Assembly: GCA_008933995.1 (NCBI GenBank)
Contig: WARS01000051.1
Location: 310,001-374,000, forward strand
Length of the DNA: 64,000 nucleotides
Direction: 5' to 3'
Source of the DNA: Datnioides undecimradiatus
Lineage: Eukaryota; Chordata; Actinopteri; Lobotiformes; Datnioididae
Shown piece by piece: positions 46,192-58,200 of this stretch. The translations under genes and the position numbers were made by a program. Position 1 is the first letter of the stretch. Each line of letters starts with the position of its first letter. A model generated the notes under the pieces. It was not told the DNA's origin and did no database searches. It saw only the letters and a list, made by a program, of their open reading frames with translations.

Positions 46192-46308
46192 TTCTCCTGC
46201 TTCTAACACATCAACTTCAAAAACTGACATTGCCGCACATTGCCTGTTTACAGGTGCCATTGCGGTGAGATGATCAGTTATTCTCTTTTGCCTGACCTCA
46301 TAATCAGG

Positions 46309-46599
46309 TCCTGCAAGTGTGAACAAACAATAAGTACATAACAAAAGTTCACACATGTTTTAGGCACTTTAGATAGTCTGAATACATATTTTCTAATCTA
46401 AAAGGTAATCTTTGAAATGCAATGTATCATACTTGAGTTGTAGTAACATTCTTCACACTAATGGCCATTGCTATCTGCATCTTGAGTCCCACACACAATG
46501 GTGGGACATTAATGAGGAACCTTCCTTGGGCCTCCAGCTGTGGGAGTAATAATTGTGCAAACGAGAATGTGTGTGCGTGGTCGCGCATGGCTGGGAACC
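46309..46599. other. Unique non-coding DNA
   Basis: AT-rich unique sequence after the transposon. Nothing identified. Confidence 0.35.
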
Positions 46600-46800
46600 T
46601 TGTTCACGTGTCATAAAATCTGCACGCGGACATGGGATTCGACTCAGTCTTTCAATTAAGCTGATAATGAGCTGACATTAAGGTCAAGCATGGACAGTGG
46701 TGCAGGAGAGCTATGCACGCTAATGAAAAGAAACTTCGCCGAGTGGCCGGTAAATATTATTTAACGCAGTAATAAGATTTCTCCGTGTCTTAACACCTAA
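46600..46800. promoter_or_regulatory. Candidate conserved non-coding element
   Basis: Inference only. This repeat-free block includes TTTCAATTAAGCTGATAATGAGCTGACATTAAGG-type homeodomain-rich text (46650-46684) and AAATATTATTTAACGC. Alignment would decide. Confidence 0.28.
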
Positions 46801-47127
46801 ACAACACGGTGGCACAGTGTGGGGCCTCTCACGTGAAAAAGAGAGGCTAAGTAGCACCTTCCAGACACAAAGTGCTTCACAATTAGCAAAATAAGCACAT
46901 GTTGGGGGCTTTTTATTAAGATGTTTCACTTACAGCCACATCTACACGCTGATTATTGGACTGGATAGTAAAATTTGAGCACCGTGACATTTTTACCAAA
47001 GGTTCCATCATGCAGGCATTTAACTGCCTCAGATCCATCTTTCTTTAACAGCGCCTCTGTGTCTACGACTCATTAGATGTGTTATTGTTGAATGCCAAAT
47101 CTTTTATGATTATTGTTAAAAGATGAG

Positions 47128-47131
<4 letters not shown>
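46801..47131. other. Unique non-coding DNA
   Basis: Unique sequence leading into the T29 run. Nothing identified. Confidence 0.35.

Positions 47132-47160
<29 letters not shown>
47132..47160. repeat. T29 homopolymer
   Basis: Twenty-nine T, the longest homopolymer in the window. Confidence 0.96.
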
Positions 47161-47163
<3 letters not shown>

Positions 47164-47232
47164 GCCTTAATAAAAGATAATGCATCATTGGCCCATGTTT
47201 TTGTTTTGACTTTTACCCTGTGATGGTCCAAG

Positions 47233-47615
47233 TGTCATGTCTCATCCCTGAATTAAGTGTTTTTGTTTTGTTCTATTGTGCAGTTCTTCCCTCATGTTGT
47301 CCTCCTGTGTTAATCACTTGTTGTCTCATTCCAGGTCCTCCACTCCCTGCCCCCCCGTGTGCTTTCCCACCTGTGTGATTACCTGACCCCGCCCTAATGT
47401 GTTGCACCTGTGTCTAACTGTCTCCCCTGTCCTGTGTGTATATATACTGCCCCCTTTCCTCCCTGTCTTCGCCAGTTTTCCTACGTGTGTTTTCTGTGTA
47501 CTGACCCGGCTCTGTTTTTCGATCACCGGCTTTAGCCTTACGGTTTTGTACCTTGCCATCTTACCTGTGTACTGACCTTGCTTCTGGATTAAAAGTTTGC
47601 TGCTTGTCTGTGATA
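47233..47615 (+). mobile_element. LTR-like interspersed repeat
   Basis: Begins TGTCATGTCTC, contains CCCACCTGTGTGATTACC, CCCCGCCCTAATGTG, CACCTGTGTCTAACTG, a TATATATA box at 47439-47446, a T/C/G leader and ATTAAAAG (poly-A-like) at about 47588. Same word order as the repeat at 22952-23432. Probably a solo LTR of a Gypsy-type element. The right edge is approximate. Confidence 0.5.
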
Positions 47616-48442
47616 CCAAGGCTTTTGGGAAAACAGAAGTCATCTTTCTTATGTAGACATATGACCACATAACATACTGTTGAGGAAAGTTGCATTGTAC
47701 TGATTTTTATGGAAATGTAAAAATATACAGTATTAAAAACGGTTATTAAAAAATGTCAATAAGGTCTTCAGTCAAGCAACAAGATATATTTAAGCACAGG
47801 ACATCTCTTTTATGCCTCTCGTGCTTAATTCCCATCTCAGAGTGCTATGAACTAATGCTTCATCATCCTTCTCATTTGCTCTCTCCGTTTAGCCTGTGTT
47901 AAAATAAAGTATCTGCGTCAGCCATCCCAATGACGATGCAATAAAACTCCAAAAAGATGATGTATATGGAACCCACAGGGTCATATTTCTTGTCTAAATC
48001 CAAATCAGTGTCTTCTGCCCTCAGCCAAATGTCTGATGTGAACCATCTTTTGCTCTTTTCACACTGCACCACACATTTCTTCTCCATACCCACTGATACA
48101 TACACTATAAGGTACAGACTATATATCTAACATAACTGTACTGTCATACATTATTTCAGCATGGGGGTAAAAAGAAGCCTGTGGAGGAGTAGTTGGCAGT
48201 GGTGCCAGCCACCCCGGCACTCTGACAAGATTACCTCTCCGCCCAACTCAATTAGAAGCCCACATCCCCCCTTCAGGATCTCCATAATCATAACAGATGG
48301 CTCTCTATGAGACACCCACCATCTTTCACCTCCAAGAGGCCTGGAGAGAAGCAGAGCTGGAGCACTCATCATGGCGCGGCAGAAGATCATGTTGAGTCTT
48401 TTTCCTTCTGTGTCAGTGCAATACTTCTTTTTGTAGCTGATG
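47616..48442. other. Unique non-coding DNA
   Basis: AT-rich unique sequence. No gene seen. Confidence 0.4.
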
Positions 48443-48468
48443 GTGTGTGTGTGTGTGTGGGGGGGGGG
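48443..48468. repeat. (GT)8-G10 compound repeat
   Basis: A short GT run passes directly into a poly-G run. Confidence 0.9.
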
Positions 48469-49877
48469 CACAGATATTCTATTTTAATATGAGTGAAGGC
48501 ATAGAGAGTGTTGCTGAAATGATCAAAATGGCAGAAAAGTCCTGGAACAAAAACCCAGCACTGGTTGGTCGGTTTGAGAACTGAGCACATCGGCTACATT
48601 ACTTCAGATGGAGGCTTTCTGTTGTGCTCTCGATTGGCTTGATTGACTGACACCCCATAATGCCTTGTGTTTTGTAGGAACTGGTTTGTGTTAGGGCTGC
48701 TGAAACACTCACTCCTTTCTTCTTTTATCTAGCTGTCAAACTAACACACCAAAGCTATCTGGTATTTGTGAACGAACGTAAGATGAGAACAGATGAGTTT
48801 CAATCATTTAAGTCCACTGAGTCTTGTAATATCAGGCTTTTGCCTGGGGGGTCTGAGGAGGAGCAAGTAAGAAGTCAAAAGCTTCTTTTGTCTTTTTCCT
48901 AGCGTCTCACAGTTCTTAGCAACAGTGATTTGATATTGACACATGGGTGTTGCAACTTATAGACTGTGTTCTTGCTCTCGCCTTTGCATTGCAGTGTAGA
49001 ATATACTGGATTTAACCATTTGCCTTGTGAAGTCCTCACCAATCTTCTCTAAATTCAACCTCTCTGGTCAACCGATCTCAATGAATGACAGAACCAATCA
49101 ACGCAACCTCTCTGTCCCAGGTTTTGATCTGAATGACAGCAGAACTGAAGGGAGAAGCTTCCCTGTAAATGTTAAAGATGCTGCTGCAGGATCCACCATG
49201 AGCCTGTTAGCCAAACCCAATCATGAGACAGCATTGTGGGTGTGTTCAAGTTGGGTCACAGCATGCTCACCACTCGCTGGGTGGTGCATTAAACCAGTAA
49301 TTAATTAAGGTAGATGCGACTTTGTTACAGTAACGACTGTAAATGTAATTTACACCCATGGAAGAAGCATGACTCTGACAGATAATGAGTTTTGAGAACA
49401 GTAGGTGATTTGTTCATTTTAAACAGGTGGGACGGGAGAACAGGTTATAGTATCCCACCCACACACTTACCAGATGTTATCCTAACAACGATTTTGGTAC
49501 AAAAACAACAAGGTCTGTTTGAGTTACGATTCAGCACCATAAGTATTTTATTTTTGGTTCTCAGGTATGTTTGCTCAAATGATGCTCTGTGCTTTGTCTG
49601 CTCGTGGCGCCCCAGTCTCTGATATAGACCAACAGTCTTTGAACTAATCGTGGGCAGAATGAACTTGTGAGGCTCTGTCCGTCTTCGATGAAAAGCTCTG
49701 TTTTCACAGTCTGCTCATCTCTTTTTAGAGCACGCCATGTGAAATTACTTTGCTCTGACTCTTTTTTCAAAAAAATTGAAATGCTCCATCAAAACTGAAT
49801 AATTCTCAATCATTTATCGGTCGTTCCCTCTGAAATTACTTACTTACCATTCCCATCATCCTTAGCTGTATTCTTTG
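48469..49877. other. Unique non-coding DNA
   Basis: Unique sequence. A 93-codon + frame at 49027-49308 has no domain and no strong splice bounds. No gene called. Confidence 0.4.
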
Positions 49878-50010
49878 TTTAATGCTAGCCATACTTGTTA
49901 GCATGCACCCACACTAAGACAGTGAAAATGGTAAACAATATATGCTAACATGTTTATGTTAGCATAGTCACTGTGAGCTGATGTTAGCATTTTGCTCAAA
50001 GCGTGACTGT
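49878..50010 (+). repeat. Second, partial copy of the 17.5-kb repeat
   Basis: Contains TTGTTAGCATGC, GAAAATGGTAAACAATAT, ATGCTAACATG, TGTTAGCATAGTCACTGTGAGC and TGTTAGCATTTTGCTCAAAGCG, corresponding to the 3' half of the repeat at 17455-17785 in the same orientation. Confidence 0.6.
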
Positions 50011-51465
50011 ACAGGTTCAGACAAAAGGTGACAACGGCACCACTGATCTCTGAGACCCATTATTTCCACTGGTTTGCGTTGGGGCTCACTGTGATGGCCA
50101 ATAGAAATGAAGCATCCACCACACACAGAGGGGAGAAATGGTGGAAAGTTGACACGGTGTGTGTCTGAATTCCCTGAACTATGCAACACAAGTGCGCACT
50201 CATATTGAATTGCGCTGAACGCAGCATCTGAGAGCCGCACGGGGGGGCCGCTCTCCTTTTCCACTGTCGTTGAGTCTTTTTCCTGTGTTCAGAGCGACAG
50301 TAGAGAAAAACGCTGCTATTGTTGCCTTGAGCCAGATCTGGATGTTCACCCAGTTGTTCCTACTGAGTTTATTCTGTGTGTTTTGTTCATGTTTCATTTT
50401 GTTATCAACATTTCATCAGTGTTTGCTCACTCTCAGCATCCTCTAGGTGTTTGAAAAGTATTGCTTTTTATGGTGCCTCCAAGGTCTTAAGGTTTCTTCT
50501 CCATGTGCTTGACTTTGTATTTATTTTTCTCATTATTGTAAAAAATTAATTTGCCAATGGGAAGGGAAACTGTACGGTTTAACGGAGTCCAGGTTAGAAA
50601 ATAAATCTCAGAAATCCTAAGATCAGTACACAGTGATGGTGCTGTGTGGTGGGACCACAGCAAAGTGTTCTGCTCGGACATCGAATTCCACTCGAGATGC
50701 CTCCAGAGGTGGTTTCCTTCTCCTTTATTCTGGATCAAGTAACTCTATTTTTCATGTAAAATATAAAACCCCTCCCTTAGTGTGGCTCATGCAGAATGAA
50801 TGAGGCCCTAGTTGTGTCATCTTATGATACAATTTTAAAATACCCAACACATTTGTCCCTTTGTGGCGCCTCAGGCTAAGGCACATACCATGTCCTCATG
50901 TCATGTTGAGTCTGGGTCCAGCTCTAGACCCCTGTCTAAAGCCATCCCCCCCATTTCTTTCTCACCTCCTCCACTCCTTTTACTCCAGCACAACGTGAGC
51001 TGAAAAGCACCAGCACATATCCTCATCGAATTGAGAGCTCAGCTGATTGGCTGTGCTCTGTATGACTGCAACATTGTGACTTTGTGCATGCGATGGGAAT
51101 CGAGTTTCTCCCGCTGAGAGGGACGCTGGCACCAAAGCGCCTCTCGGTGTACACAAAACAGTGGATCAAAGGCACAAACAAGTCTTTTTGTTTTGGTAGG
51201 ACGAGAGCGTTCAGAGTATAAAGCGAGCATCCGAACGAGAGGTGGAGCGGCGATATTGCTCAAGTTATTTTTTTTGTTTTCTTCGTACCACATTCTTCAG
51301 TTTTACTTGTACATGGATGAGTTGCTATTGTGCTCACGTCGATACTGTAAAATGATGTTCCAAAATAAAAAACTGCATCTGGATGTGGTTCTTTAACCAG
51401 ATATGCAAGACCTGAAATGAACTGCACGAGAGGAGTGAGGCAGCAATCATCGCCTTTCTTTTCTC

Positions 51466-51469
<4 letters not shown>
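50011..51469. other. Unique non-coding DNA
   Basis: Mixed unique sequence. No gene or recognised repeat was seen. Confidence 0.4.

Positions 51470-51501
<32 letters not shown>
51470..51501. repeat. (TG)16 microsatellite
   Basis: A pure 32-bp TG run. Confidence 0.97.
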
Positions 51502-51502
<1 letters not shown>

Positions 51503-53247
51503 ATGATCAAAGCGTCTTTACCCCACCATGTGCTGATCCAGCCTAGGCCAGATAGAGCTACTTAGTCCCCATAATGTCCTGGGGTCCCCTCTCATTGCTG
51601 CCTTTGAATCCTGTCACAGATAACAGTGCAGATTATATGCCTCTCCTGAGTCACTTTCAAGTTGACTGTATTCCAAAATTGCAAATCTCTCAATCTGACT
51701 GTGTGCACATCTGCAGTGGAGGGCGGCACTATCCAGGCTTCCATGTGACTTTGTTGTTTCTATTGGTGAACAAGTGCAGGGAGTTTTTTTTTTCCACACG
51801 CAATGTTCTCAAGGAGGAGAAGAAACATGCAAGGTACAGCGGAGTGTAATGTCCCCGCCAGGCTAAGGTGAATAATCATCATCCGAGGTGTTCTGTAACC
51901 TCCTGAGCTGGGCCACTTGCTATAAAGTGATAGTCAAACGAGTACGTATACTCTACAGATGTTTGCAATTCATAGAAATCCGTCAAAAACCATGCAACTG
52001 TCTCATCCAGCCACGTTATTTACTGTAACATGAGACACGAGTCTGAGTTTGTGCACCCACGTTTGTGTTTGTGTGTGTGTGTGTGAGCAGGAGAGAGAGA
52101 GAGAGACGGCAGGCGTTTGTGTATAATGTGATCGCGCTTGGTTCAGGTCTTTCAAATTCGTATTCGGGTCATATCGACCCTGAGTACCCAATGCGAGAAT
52201 GTCCCAGTAGAGAGAAAAGTGTAAAAAGATAGTTATGGTTTGGCAGTGGTGGGATCCTGATAGATAGTAATGTCCTTGGCGAAGTGTGAAAGCATTGAGA
52301 AATGTTCAAATTTGAGCTTTAGTGGTCATTTTAGGAAAATCTGCCGAGGTGCTGCAACAATGATATTTGACATTTTTTCCCATTTGCGAGGTCTTATTGA
52401 CATAACTGAGTCCTATATCCATTTCAGCTTTATGAGTATCCTTGGCAGTAAACTGTTAATACGTCTGGCCAAGAAATGCTATGGTGTGTTGGTGTTTAAA
52501 TCCCTGAACATGTGTGAATACAAGAAATGTAAAAGGGACAGATGGTGATATTCTGAGTTGGAAAACTGTCCTTCAGCTGTATGCTCATGAGACAAGTAGA
52601 CCATAATAGCAAGCATGCAGTCTGTTAAGGTGTCTTTGTGGAAGGAAGTGAGAGTGTGGCAGCTTCATAGTCCCTGATCTGTGACTGAATATGCGTCATA
52701 CTCCCTGTGGAGCGGCAACACAAAACACCAAATTTTCGATTTTTAAATCTGGAGAGTATTTCAACTAAAGGAGGCAGTGGAGACAAAACATGAGCACAGA
52801 AAAAGGCAAAATGAGAATTTTGTGCATCTTCCCCTTTCAAATATAGAGAAAATGTACAATTTTCCAGTTACTATCACTGCTTTCATTGCTTTACCTGAGC
52901 GTTTGTTTTATTCATTTTCAGCTACAGTTGTTTGTGTGTGCAAACCTTGTTCATCTCACTTTGGTGCGCCTATTACAGCTACCTAAATATCTCAGAGTTT
53001 CAGAGTTGAGGGCCTCGTGCATTCACCAGTGATCATGCAATATGATCCCCGGGCTTAAATGTCATCTTCGCACGGGGATGATGGGCTTTGGAGATGGTGA
53101 AAAGTTCAGCCGCAGTGCAGCGGGTTCAACCGTGGGTGAATCTTGACTCCATATTGCTGCTGGTGTTATAAAATAATCCTGATTATTGCAGCTTTTGAAA
53201 ATGCATTGCAAAGTGTGAGAAATCCACAGGTGTCTCAGTTCACAAAT
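51502..53247. other. Unique non-coding DNA
   Basis: Unique sequence with (GT)n then (GA)n short runs at about 52067-52105. No gene was seen. Confidence 0.4.
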
Positions 53248-53261
53248 AAAAAAAAAAAAAA
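53248..53261. repeat. A14 homopolymer
   Basis: Fourteen A following CACAAAT. Confidence 0.93.
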
Positions 53262-53689
53262 GCCCTCTGTGGGTGCAGATGTCTGCACGGAGGAACCATC
53301 TCAGACACTATCACTGGAGAAAATTACACCCCACTGTGCCGTGTCGGCATAGCTGCTAACTCTCTTGATGCTACACATCACAAAGCCAAGGACGTTCCTA
53401 TCTATCAAGAACCCACCCACTGCCAAACTCTAACTATCCTTTTCTTAATTCTTATTAATGAAGACTAAGTAGCGCACTGTACAGTGTTTTCTTATGCTAA
53501 TGGTCTTCCTGTCTGGCCTAGAACTCTAAATTTAATCTTTTAATAAAGTCTAATACTAAAGAGAGACCGCCGCCTCCATCATCCCACCCACTTACCCAGT
53601 TCTTTTTCGGGCATGGCCATTTTCTTTATGCAAGCATCAGAGCACTTAGCTTCACCCTGGACGCGTCAGCGCCCAGTGGATGTGACGAC

Positions 53690-53890
53690 TGAGAGGCGAG
53701 GAAGAGGAAAGAGGAGGTTGGAGGGTTTGGGAGGTGGTGGTGGGGGGTGCGCACACAGGGCCTTGTTAATGGGTACACAATGTGCCAAGAGACAAGAAGC
53801 GGCACACTCCAGCAGACAGCGCTGTCATCACAGAGGGTGAGACAAAGTGGGAGGGCGAGAGAGAGAGAGAGAGAGCGGGGAGGGGGGTTA
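53690..53890. repeat. G/A-rich tract with (GA)n
   Basis: Purine-rich sequence (GAGGCGAGGAAGAGG.., GGTGGTGGTGGGGGG) with a GA run at about 53857-53874 and G6 at 53882-53887. CA-rich, CpG-containing text follows to about 54110. Frames here are composition artefacts. Confidence 0.8.
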
Positions 53891-54309
53891 TTATTCTCCC
53901 ACTTTGTTTATCGGTTATCACTGGCGAGCACACAGACACGCGAGGACCAAAGCATTGAACACACACACGCTGGCACTGATTGACACTGACACGCACGCAC
54001 AAGCACGTACACCGACATGCAGACACACAGCCAGCGGTGCGCAGGCGGACAAAGGCGCACGTAGAAATGAGGAAATGAGCAAGACACACATTCACACCCA
54101 CATCTACACGCGCAGCATGGTTAAGTGAATCTTCTAAATCACAAGCCAGTATTCAATTCATTAGGGAGCTCTTAGCAGCTGTTCTTGTCTAACCACATCA
54201 AGGTGAAGATTTAACACATGAATCTAACACGAACACTTAGATAAGTCTGCTTTTCTAAGAGATGGGGGAATTCTCTTAATAACAGTCTGCCTGGAAATTG
54301 GTTTTAAAC

Positions 54310-54590
54310 CCTAAGTCATAAGTACCATTAAGCCGGCAGTATGCTGCAAATGAAATCAAAAGCATTGTATTCTCACAGGCAAATGTGGTGGGTGTGTGAC
54401 ACCCCCCCCCCAAAAAAAAAGGCTCGCATTAAGCTTTGACTGCTGCGCCGTGCACAGGCCTCCAGTTCGAGCTTGATGACATTTTTGTCTAATTCGCTAA
54501 CTGTAGCTGTGCCGTTGCCCGCGGTTGGCTGCAGTAATGTGATGTCATCAGTTGCACAAATGGGAGCTGCAGCAGGTGCACGCTACTGGA
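54310..54590. promoter_or_regulatory. Candidate conserved non-coding element, split by a C10A9 run
   Basis: Inference only. Two blocks of enhancer-like text (54310-54380 and 54455-54590) flank a C10-A9 run at 54402-54420. The second includes GTCTAATTCGCTAAC, TGATGTCATCA (CRE/AP-1-like, about 54541) and E-box-like words. Confidence 0.27.
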
Positions 54591-56063
54591 TTGCTTTGTT
54601 TTCATGATGACTAGGTAGACCAGGGTGGTTTCATATCATTTTAAGGACAGTATCTAGTATCTGCTTTATGGCTATTTAGGTCTCATCAATATATCGAAGG
54701 TCCGATGGAGCGCAGCCAAAATTCCACTAATGGTCTCTCACTGCACAAGAAAAGTCTTGTAACAAGTACGTACAAGACAAATCTAGTCAAATATAGGTCA
54801 AAGTTGACCCACAGATCTGTGGGATGTTCACAGCAGGCATCTCACTCTTGTTCACTTTCACTTCCTCCTCTTAATAAGTTAATTAACCTTCTGAGCATGG
54901 TAGTACCTGAGCATGGATGATCCAGTGTATTGACATTTACATGTATGATGGCTATCAGTGTACATCCCACCTCTCACATTGCTTTTATTAAGATTTCATT
55001 GTTACCTCAACATGTTTGTTTATGTGCTCAGGCCTGAGTAGCCTACAAAGTGTATTGAAATATATTCTTCATCAATAAATAGAATACAGCAGCTTAATTG
55101 TTTTCTGACTGCTCGTCTCCAAGTGATGGAGCGCTTTTATACATGATGGATAGATGAGGAAAAACCCCATGGAAGGGGGTACCTCAGATTAGAGGAGCCT
55201 ATACTCAGCTCAGCATCCCTCCATGCAGCCTCCCTGTTAAGTTCAGGGAACAAACATCGTCTTTACTGTTTTTACTGTAAAAACTGTAACAGTGCCGATA
55301 TGCTGACAATACTTTATTTCCCCGCTGATAGAATGAGCTGCCGCATCTTACACCTCTGAGCCCGTCCATTCCCTTCACAGCTCATCCCCAGAGAGAAGCT
55401 CAAACACCAGAGTGAAATCAGCTGTGACTTTTAGCATTTTAATACATGAGTGTGTGTGTGTTCCCTCTTTTTTTAGTGGTGTGTGCGTGTGTGTGTGGGA
55501 GGGGGTCACTTTATGGATTTATTTATTGCATTATTTCATCATCACCGTCACGACACACCACCCTCTGTGGCAGACAGACTGACCTCAGGTGGCGGTGTCT
55601 GACAGCCTTTGCAAGCTTGTCGGTTGAGTCAGGTGCTTTTAGCAAGTGCTCCTTTTAGGTTTCAACGCCAAAGAAGAAGTAGCCAAATGCCAGCTAATAC
55701 CACCGTCCCAATAACATGTATAGATAAATTAAAATTTCTGTGATTGGCTGGGGCTGTGCGGATGCAGGATAAAGACCATCAACTGCTGTCCGGAGCTTGC
55801 ATAGTGTGCACTCTCTGATTAACTTAAGCTAAGGCTCTGTGTTTATACTCAGCTGTCAAAAACAATAAGCTCATGGACAAAATGGTGGGCAGCTCAGGCT
55901 GGCAACGGGGAGGGGGTGTGAGAGGTCGCAGAGAGCGACCGAGAGATGGGGGAGGGAAGGAAAAGAGATTGAGGATGCAAGGGAAGTGCAGAGGAATATG
56001 TGGGACTGCAGCCTTGTGTGTGTGCATGACCAAAGCAGTGAGTAAGCAAGTGCGTATGTTAGT
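54591..56063. other. Unique non-coding DNA
   Basis: Unique sequence; short TG runs at about 55449-55460 and 55483-55498. G/A-rich text starts at about 55905. No gene seen. Confidence 0.4.
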
Positions 56064-56540
56064 GTGAGAGACAGACTGCGAGACATGCCTCCACCAGTGC
56101 TGAGGGCAGCAGGATTTTGGCAGAAGCAGCGCTTTCGTGGGCGGAGGAGAGGAGAGGGGGACCGGAGAGTCGGAGGGATTGGCGGAGGAGGAGAAGGTAG
56201 CGGAGGAGGAGGTAGCGGAGGAAGAGAAGGAGAGAGGATTTGGCCGTGGTACCGGTGCCCGGCCATGTGGCGGTGGCAGGGTCGTGTCAGGCCTGATTGG
56301 CTGCGCTCTTTGATGGAGGTTGACCTTGAGAGCTCGCTGCCTTTAACTGACTCTGACTGCTCGGTGAACACCAGCAGGACGCACTGCCATGCTCTGTCCC
56401 CGAGGCCACAGTCGGCAGGAGGCAAGCGCCGCACGCATGAGAGTGTGCAGATGTGCGCTTCGCATGCTAACACACACCTACTGCGTGTGTGCACCGCAGC
56501 CGCTGCAGCTGGCACCACACCAAGCGTCAAGCTTTAGTAA
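56064..56540. other. GC-rich, G/A-rich patch, possible leader or first exon
   Basis: A 157-codon + frame runs MPPPVLRAAG.., an Arg/Gly-rich middle from GGAGGAGG-type repeats, then MEVDLESSLP.. and a Ser/His-rich tail to a TAA at about 56535. A 219-codon minus frame (55871-56530) covers the same DNA and is Pro/Ser-rich. Opposed long frames usually mean composition, not coding. CpGs and a CAAT-type GATTGG (56294) would fit a promoter or leader region. I call no gene. Confidence 0.3.
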
Positions 56541-56711
56541 AGGTTCAGTTCACCCAAATACATTCTCTCACTCACCTCCAGCTGCTGTCAAGCATGCAGA
56601 TTGTTTTGGATTGCCTTAGATACTTGCAGCTACATGTAAAGGACTTAAACTGAATTTAACTTGTGTTGGCGCCGCAGTGAAATGAAAAAAATGAAAACCA
56701 GTGCATGCTTC
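56541..56711. other. Unique non-coding DNA
   Basis: Short unique stretch with GAAATGAAAAAAATGAAAA before the LTR-like repeat. Confidence 0.35.
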
Positions 56712-56995
56712 TGTCATGGTTTTGAGTAGTTTGTTGGTTTCACCTGTGTCTCGTTTGGCTGGACTCCCAAGCCTATATATGTTGTGTCGTTTCCTTTGCT
56801 CTCCTTTGGTTTGTTGTGTGGTGCGCGTGTGCCTTCTGTTTCCTCAAACATGTGTTTTCTCAAGAGCCTTGTTTTTTGGTTTCCTGGTTTTTGGAGTTTG
56901 CCTGTTTTCTGCCTGCCCGTTCCATTTAGATTTGTTCGCTGAGTTTTGGAGTGTTTACCTGGCTTTGACCCTGTCTTCTTCAACTAACTGCAACT
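56712..56995 (+). mobile_element. LTR-like interspersed repeat
   Basis: Starts TGTCATGGTTTTG, has CACCTGTGTCTCGTTTGG, TATATA at 56775-56780, then a long T/G-rich leader (TTTTGGTTTCCTGGTTTTTGG, GCCTGTTTTCTGCC) and ends near CAACTAACTAATTTG. Same architecture as the other LTR-like repeats. The T/G-rich text gives a spurious 98-codon Cys/Phe-rich frame. Family unknown; possibly a solo LTR. Confidence 0.45.
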
Positions 56996-57789
56996 AACTA
57001 ATTTGACCATTAGCAAAATCTACAATGCCTCGTCGCTGTATAAGGTCCCTGCCTTGCACAAGTGTCATTCACGAAAGTGTTGCACATAATTTTAAAAAAC
57101 ATGAAGAATGCCGCATATTTAAGACGTTTTGATCCTCAAGTCAAATAAGTGTCCAAAACCTTTGAACTGTCGGTTCCTGAGAGATATAAATAAAAGTAAA
57201 TGATAAATGTGATAGGTTCAAACTCGTGCAGGCTAGGTAGCATGAGGTCCAGTGTCCTCGTTACCCTGGACAATCAGCAGACCATTTATCTTCTGTGTAC
57301 TTAGACTTGTAGTAGCTAACAAACTCCAGCTCCATGGATTGTCTTCTGAAAAATAGCTTAGATTACATCCTATGGTGTTGTTACACTGAATCTATAAGAG
57401 TTCAGTGACCTCACAAGTGAGAACAGCACCACCATGCCATCCCTTACCTTTCTAAAAGATATAATCTTAAGCTTGAAGCCAAGAAACAGCCTTAAATGAA
57501 ACCCTTTCAGAAGTTATGAAGATCAAAAAGTCTTTGAAGTCTCTACAAATTGCAGCGATAATAGTGCAACAGCACTCAGACACGTGTCATACTATCCGGC
57601 TGCGAATGTATCTGAAAGGATGGCCGAGACCTGAGGCACCCGTGGTGGTGAAGGTCGCACGTCTGAGTGGCTCGTGAAGGACACAGGAAAGTGATCCTGC
57701 CTTTAAAAACCCCCACTGACATTACATTAGCTGGCGTCCAGGGACCAGCAGTCGTGACACAGGCACGCCACCACCACAGAGAGCCATTC
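56996..57789. other. Unique non-coding DNA
   Basis: Unique sequence. At about 57210-57265 a minus-strand text loosely recalls a tRNA-derived SINE head (GAGTTTGAACC B-box-like) but lacks a good A box. Confidence 0.35.
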
Positions 57790-58200
57790 AGGGGATCCGC
57801 TTTCACCTTTTAAACATGTAATTTGTGGGAAATCCTCTCAAATTGCGCACATGATCCGGGTTCTCCCTTTGAGCAATGTATATTAGAGTCAACACTTGCA
57901 GAAGGTTGAGGAAGGGGAGCTTGCAGCCACAAAGCGACCACAGGATTTTGTATTTTTGGAGAGCAAAACGTGTATTGATGTGTTTGTGCAAGCCGGTTTG
58001 GGATGCAGAAACCAAGTTTAGACGCCGCCATTGTTGGCTGATATTTTCTGCGCACTTGCCAATCAGTAATCAAATTCTCCCTCTCGGCTCGTCTTTAAGC
58101 GATCCTGTGTTTTCTGCTGGGAGAACACAACACAACGTGGCCTTGATTGATCGCAAAAGTGCATTATTGAAACACGTGCGGCGGGCGCAGCACAAACAAC
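57790..58200. promoter_or_regulatory. Candidate conserved non-coding element
   Basis: Inference only. About 400 bp of repeat-free, well-mixed text contains overlapping 70-110-codon frames on both strands, none recognisable. CNE texture; alternatively an unrecognised exon. Confidence 0.22.

Larger units (their letters stand above)
45762..46308 (-). mobile_element. Internally deleted Tc1/mariner-type DNA transposon
   Basis: The left end begins CTGATGAGCAACAACATT and AAAACCACCTGCCTAATAT. The right end contains GATGATCAGTTATTCTC..CTCATAATCAGG. Both match the termini of an abundant fish Tc1/mariner element whose ends read CTGATCAGCCA(C/T)AACATTA as I remember them; the right terminus is eroded. 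Between them, on the minus strand, lie the transposase start and the transposase C-terminus, only about 400 bp apart instead of about 1 kb, so most of the DDE core is deleted. Non-autonomous and dead. Its two coding remnants are listed separately. Confidence 0.8.

Noticed and set aside
55871-56530. 219-codon minus-strand frame, the longest in the window
   Set aside because: Pro/Ser-rich translation of a G/A-rich tract with a competing + frame; no signal peptide, domain or conserved motif.
57205-57270. tRNA-Ser-like text on the minus strand
   Set aside because: Only a B-box-like GAGTTTGAACC; no acceptor stem pairing or convincing A box.
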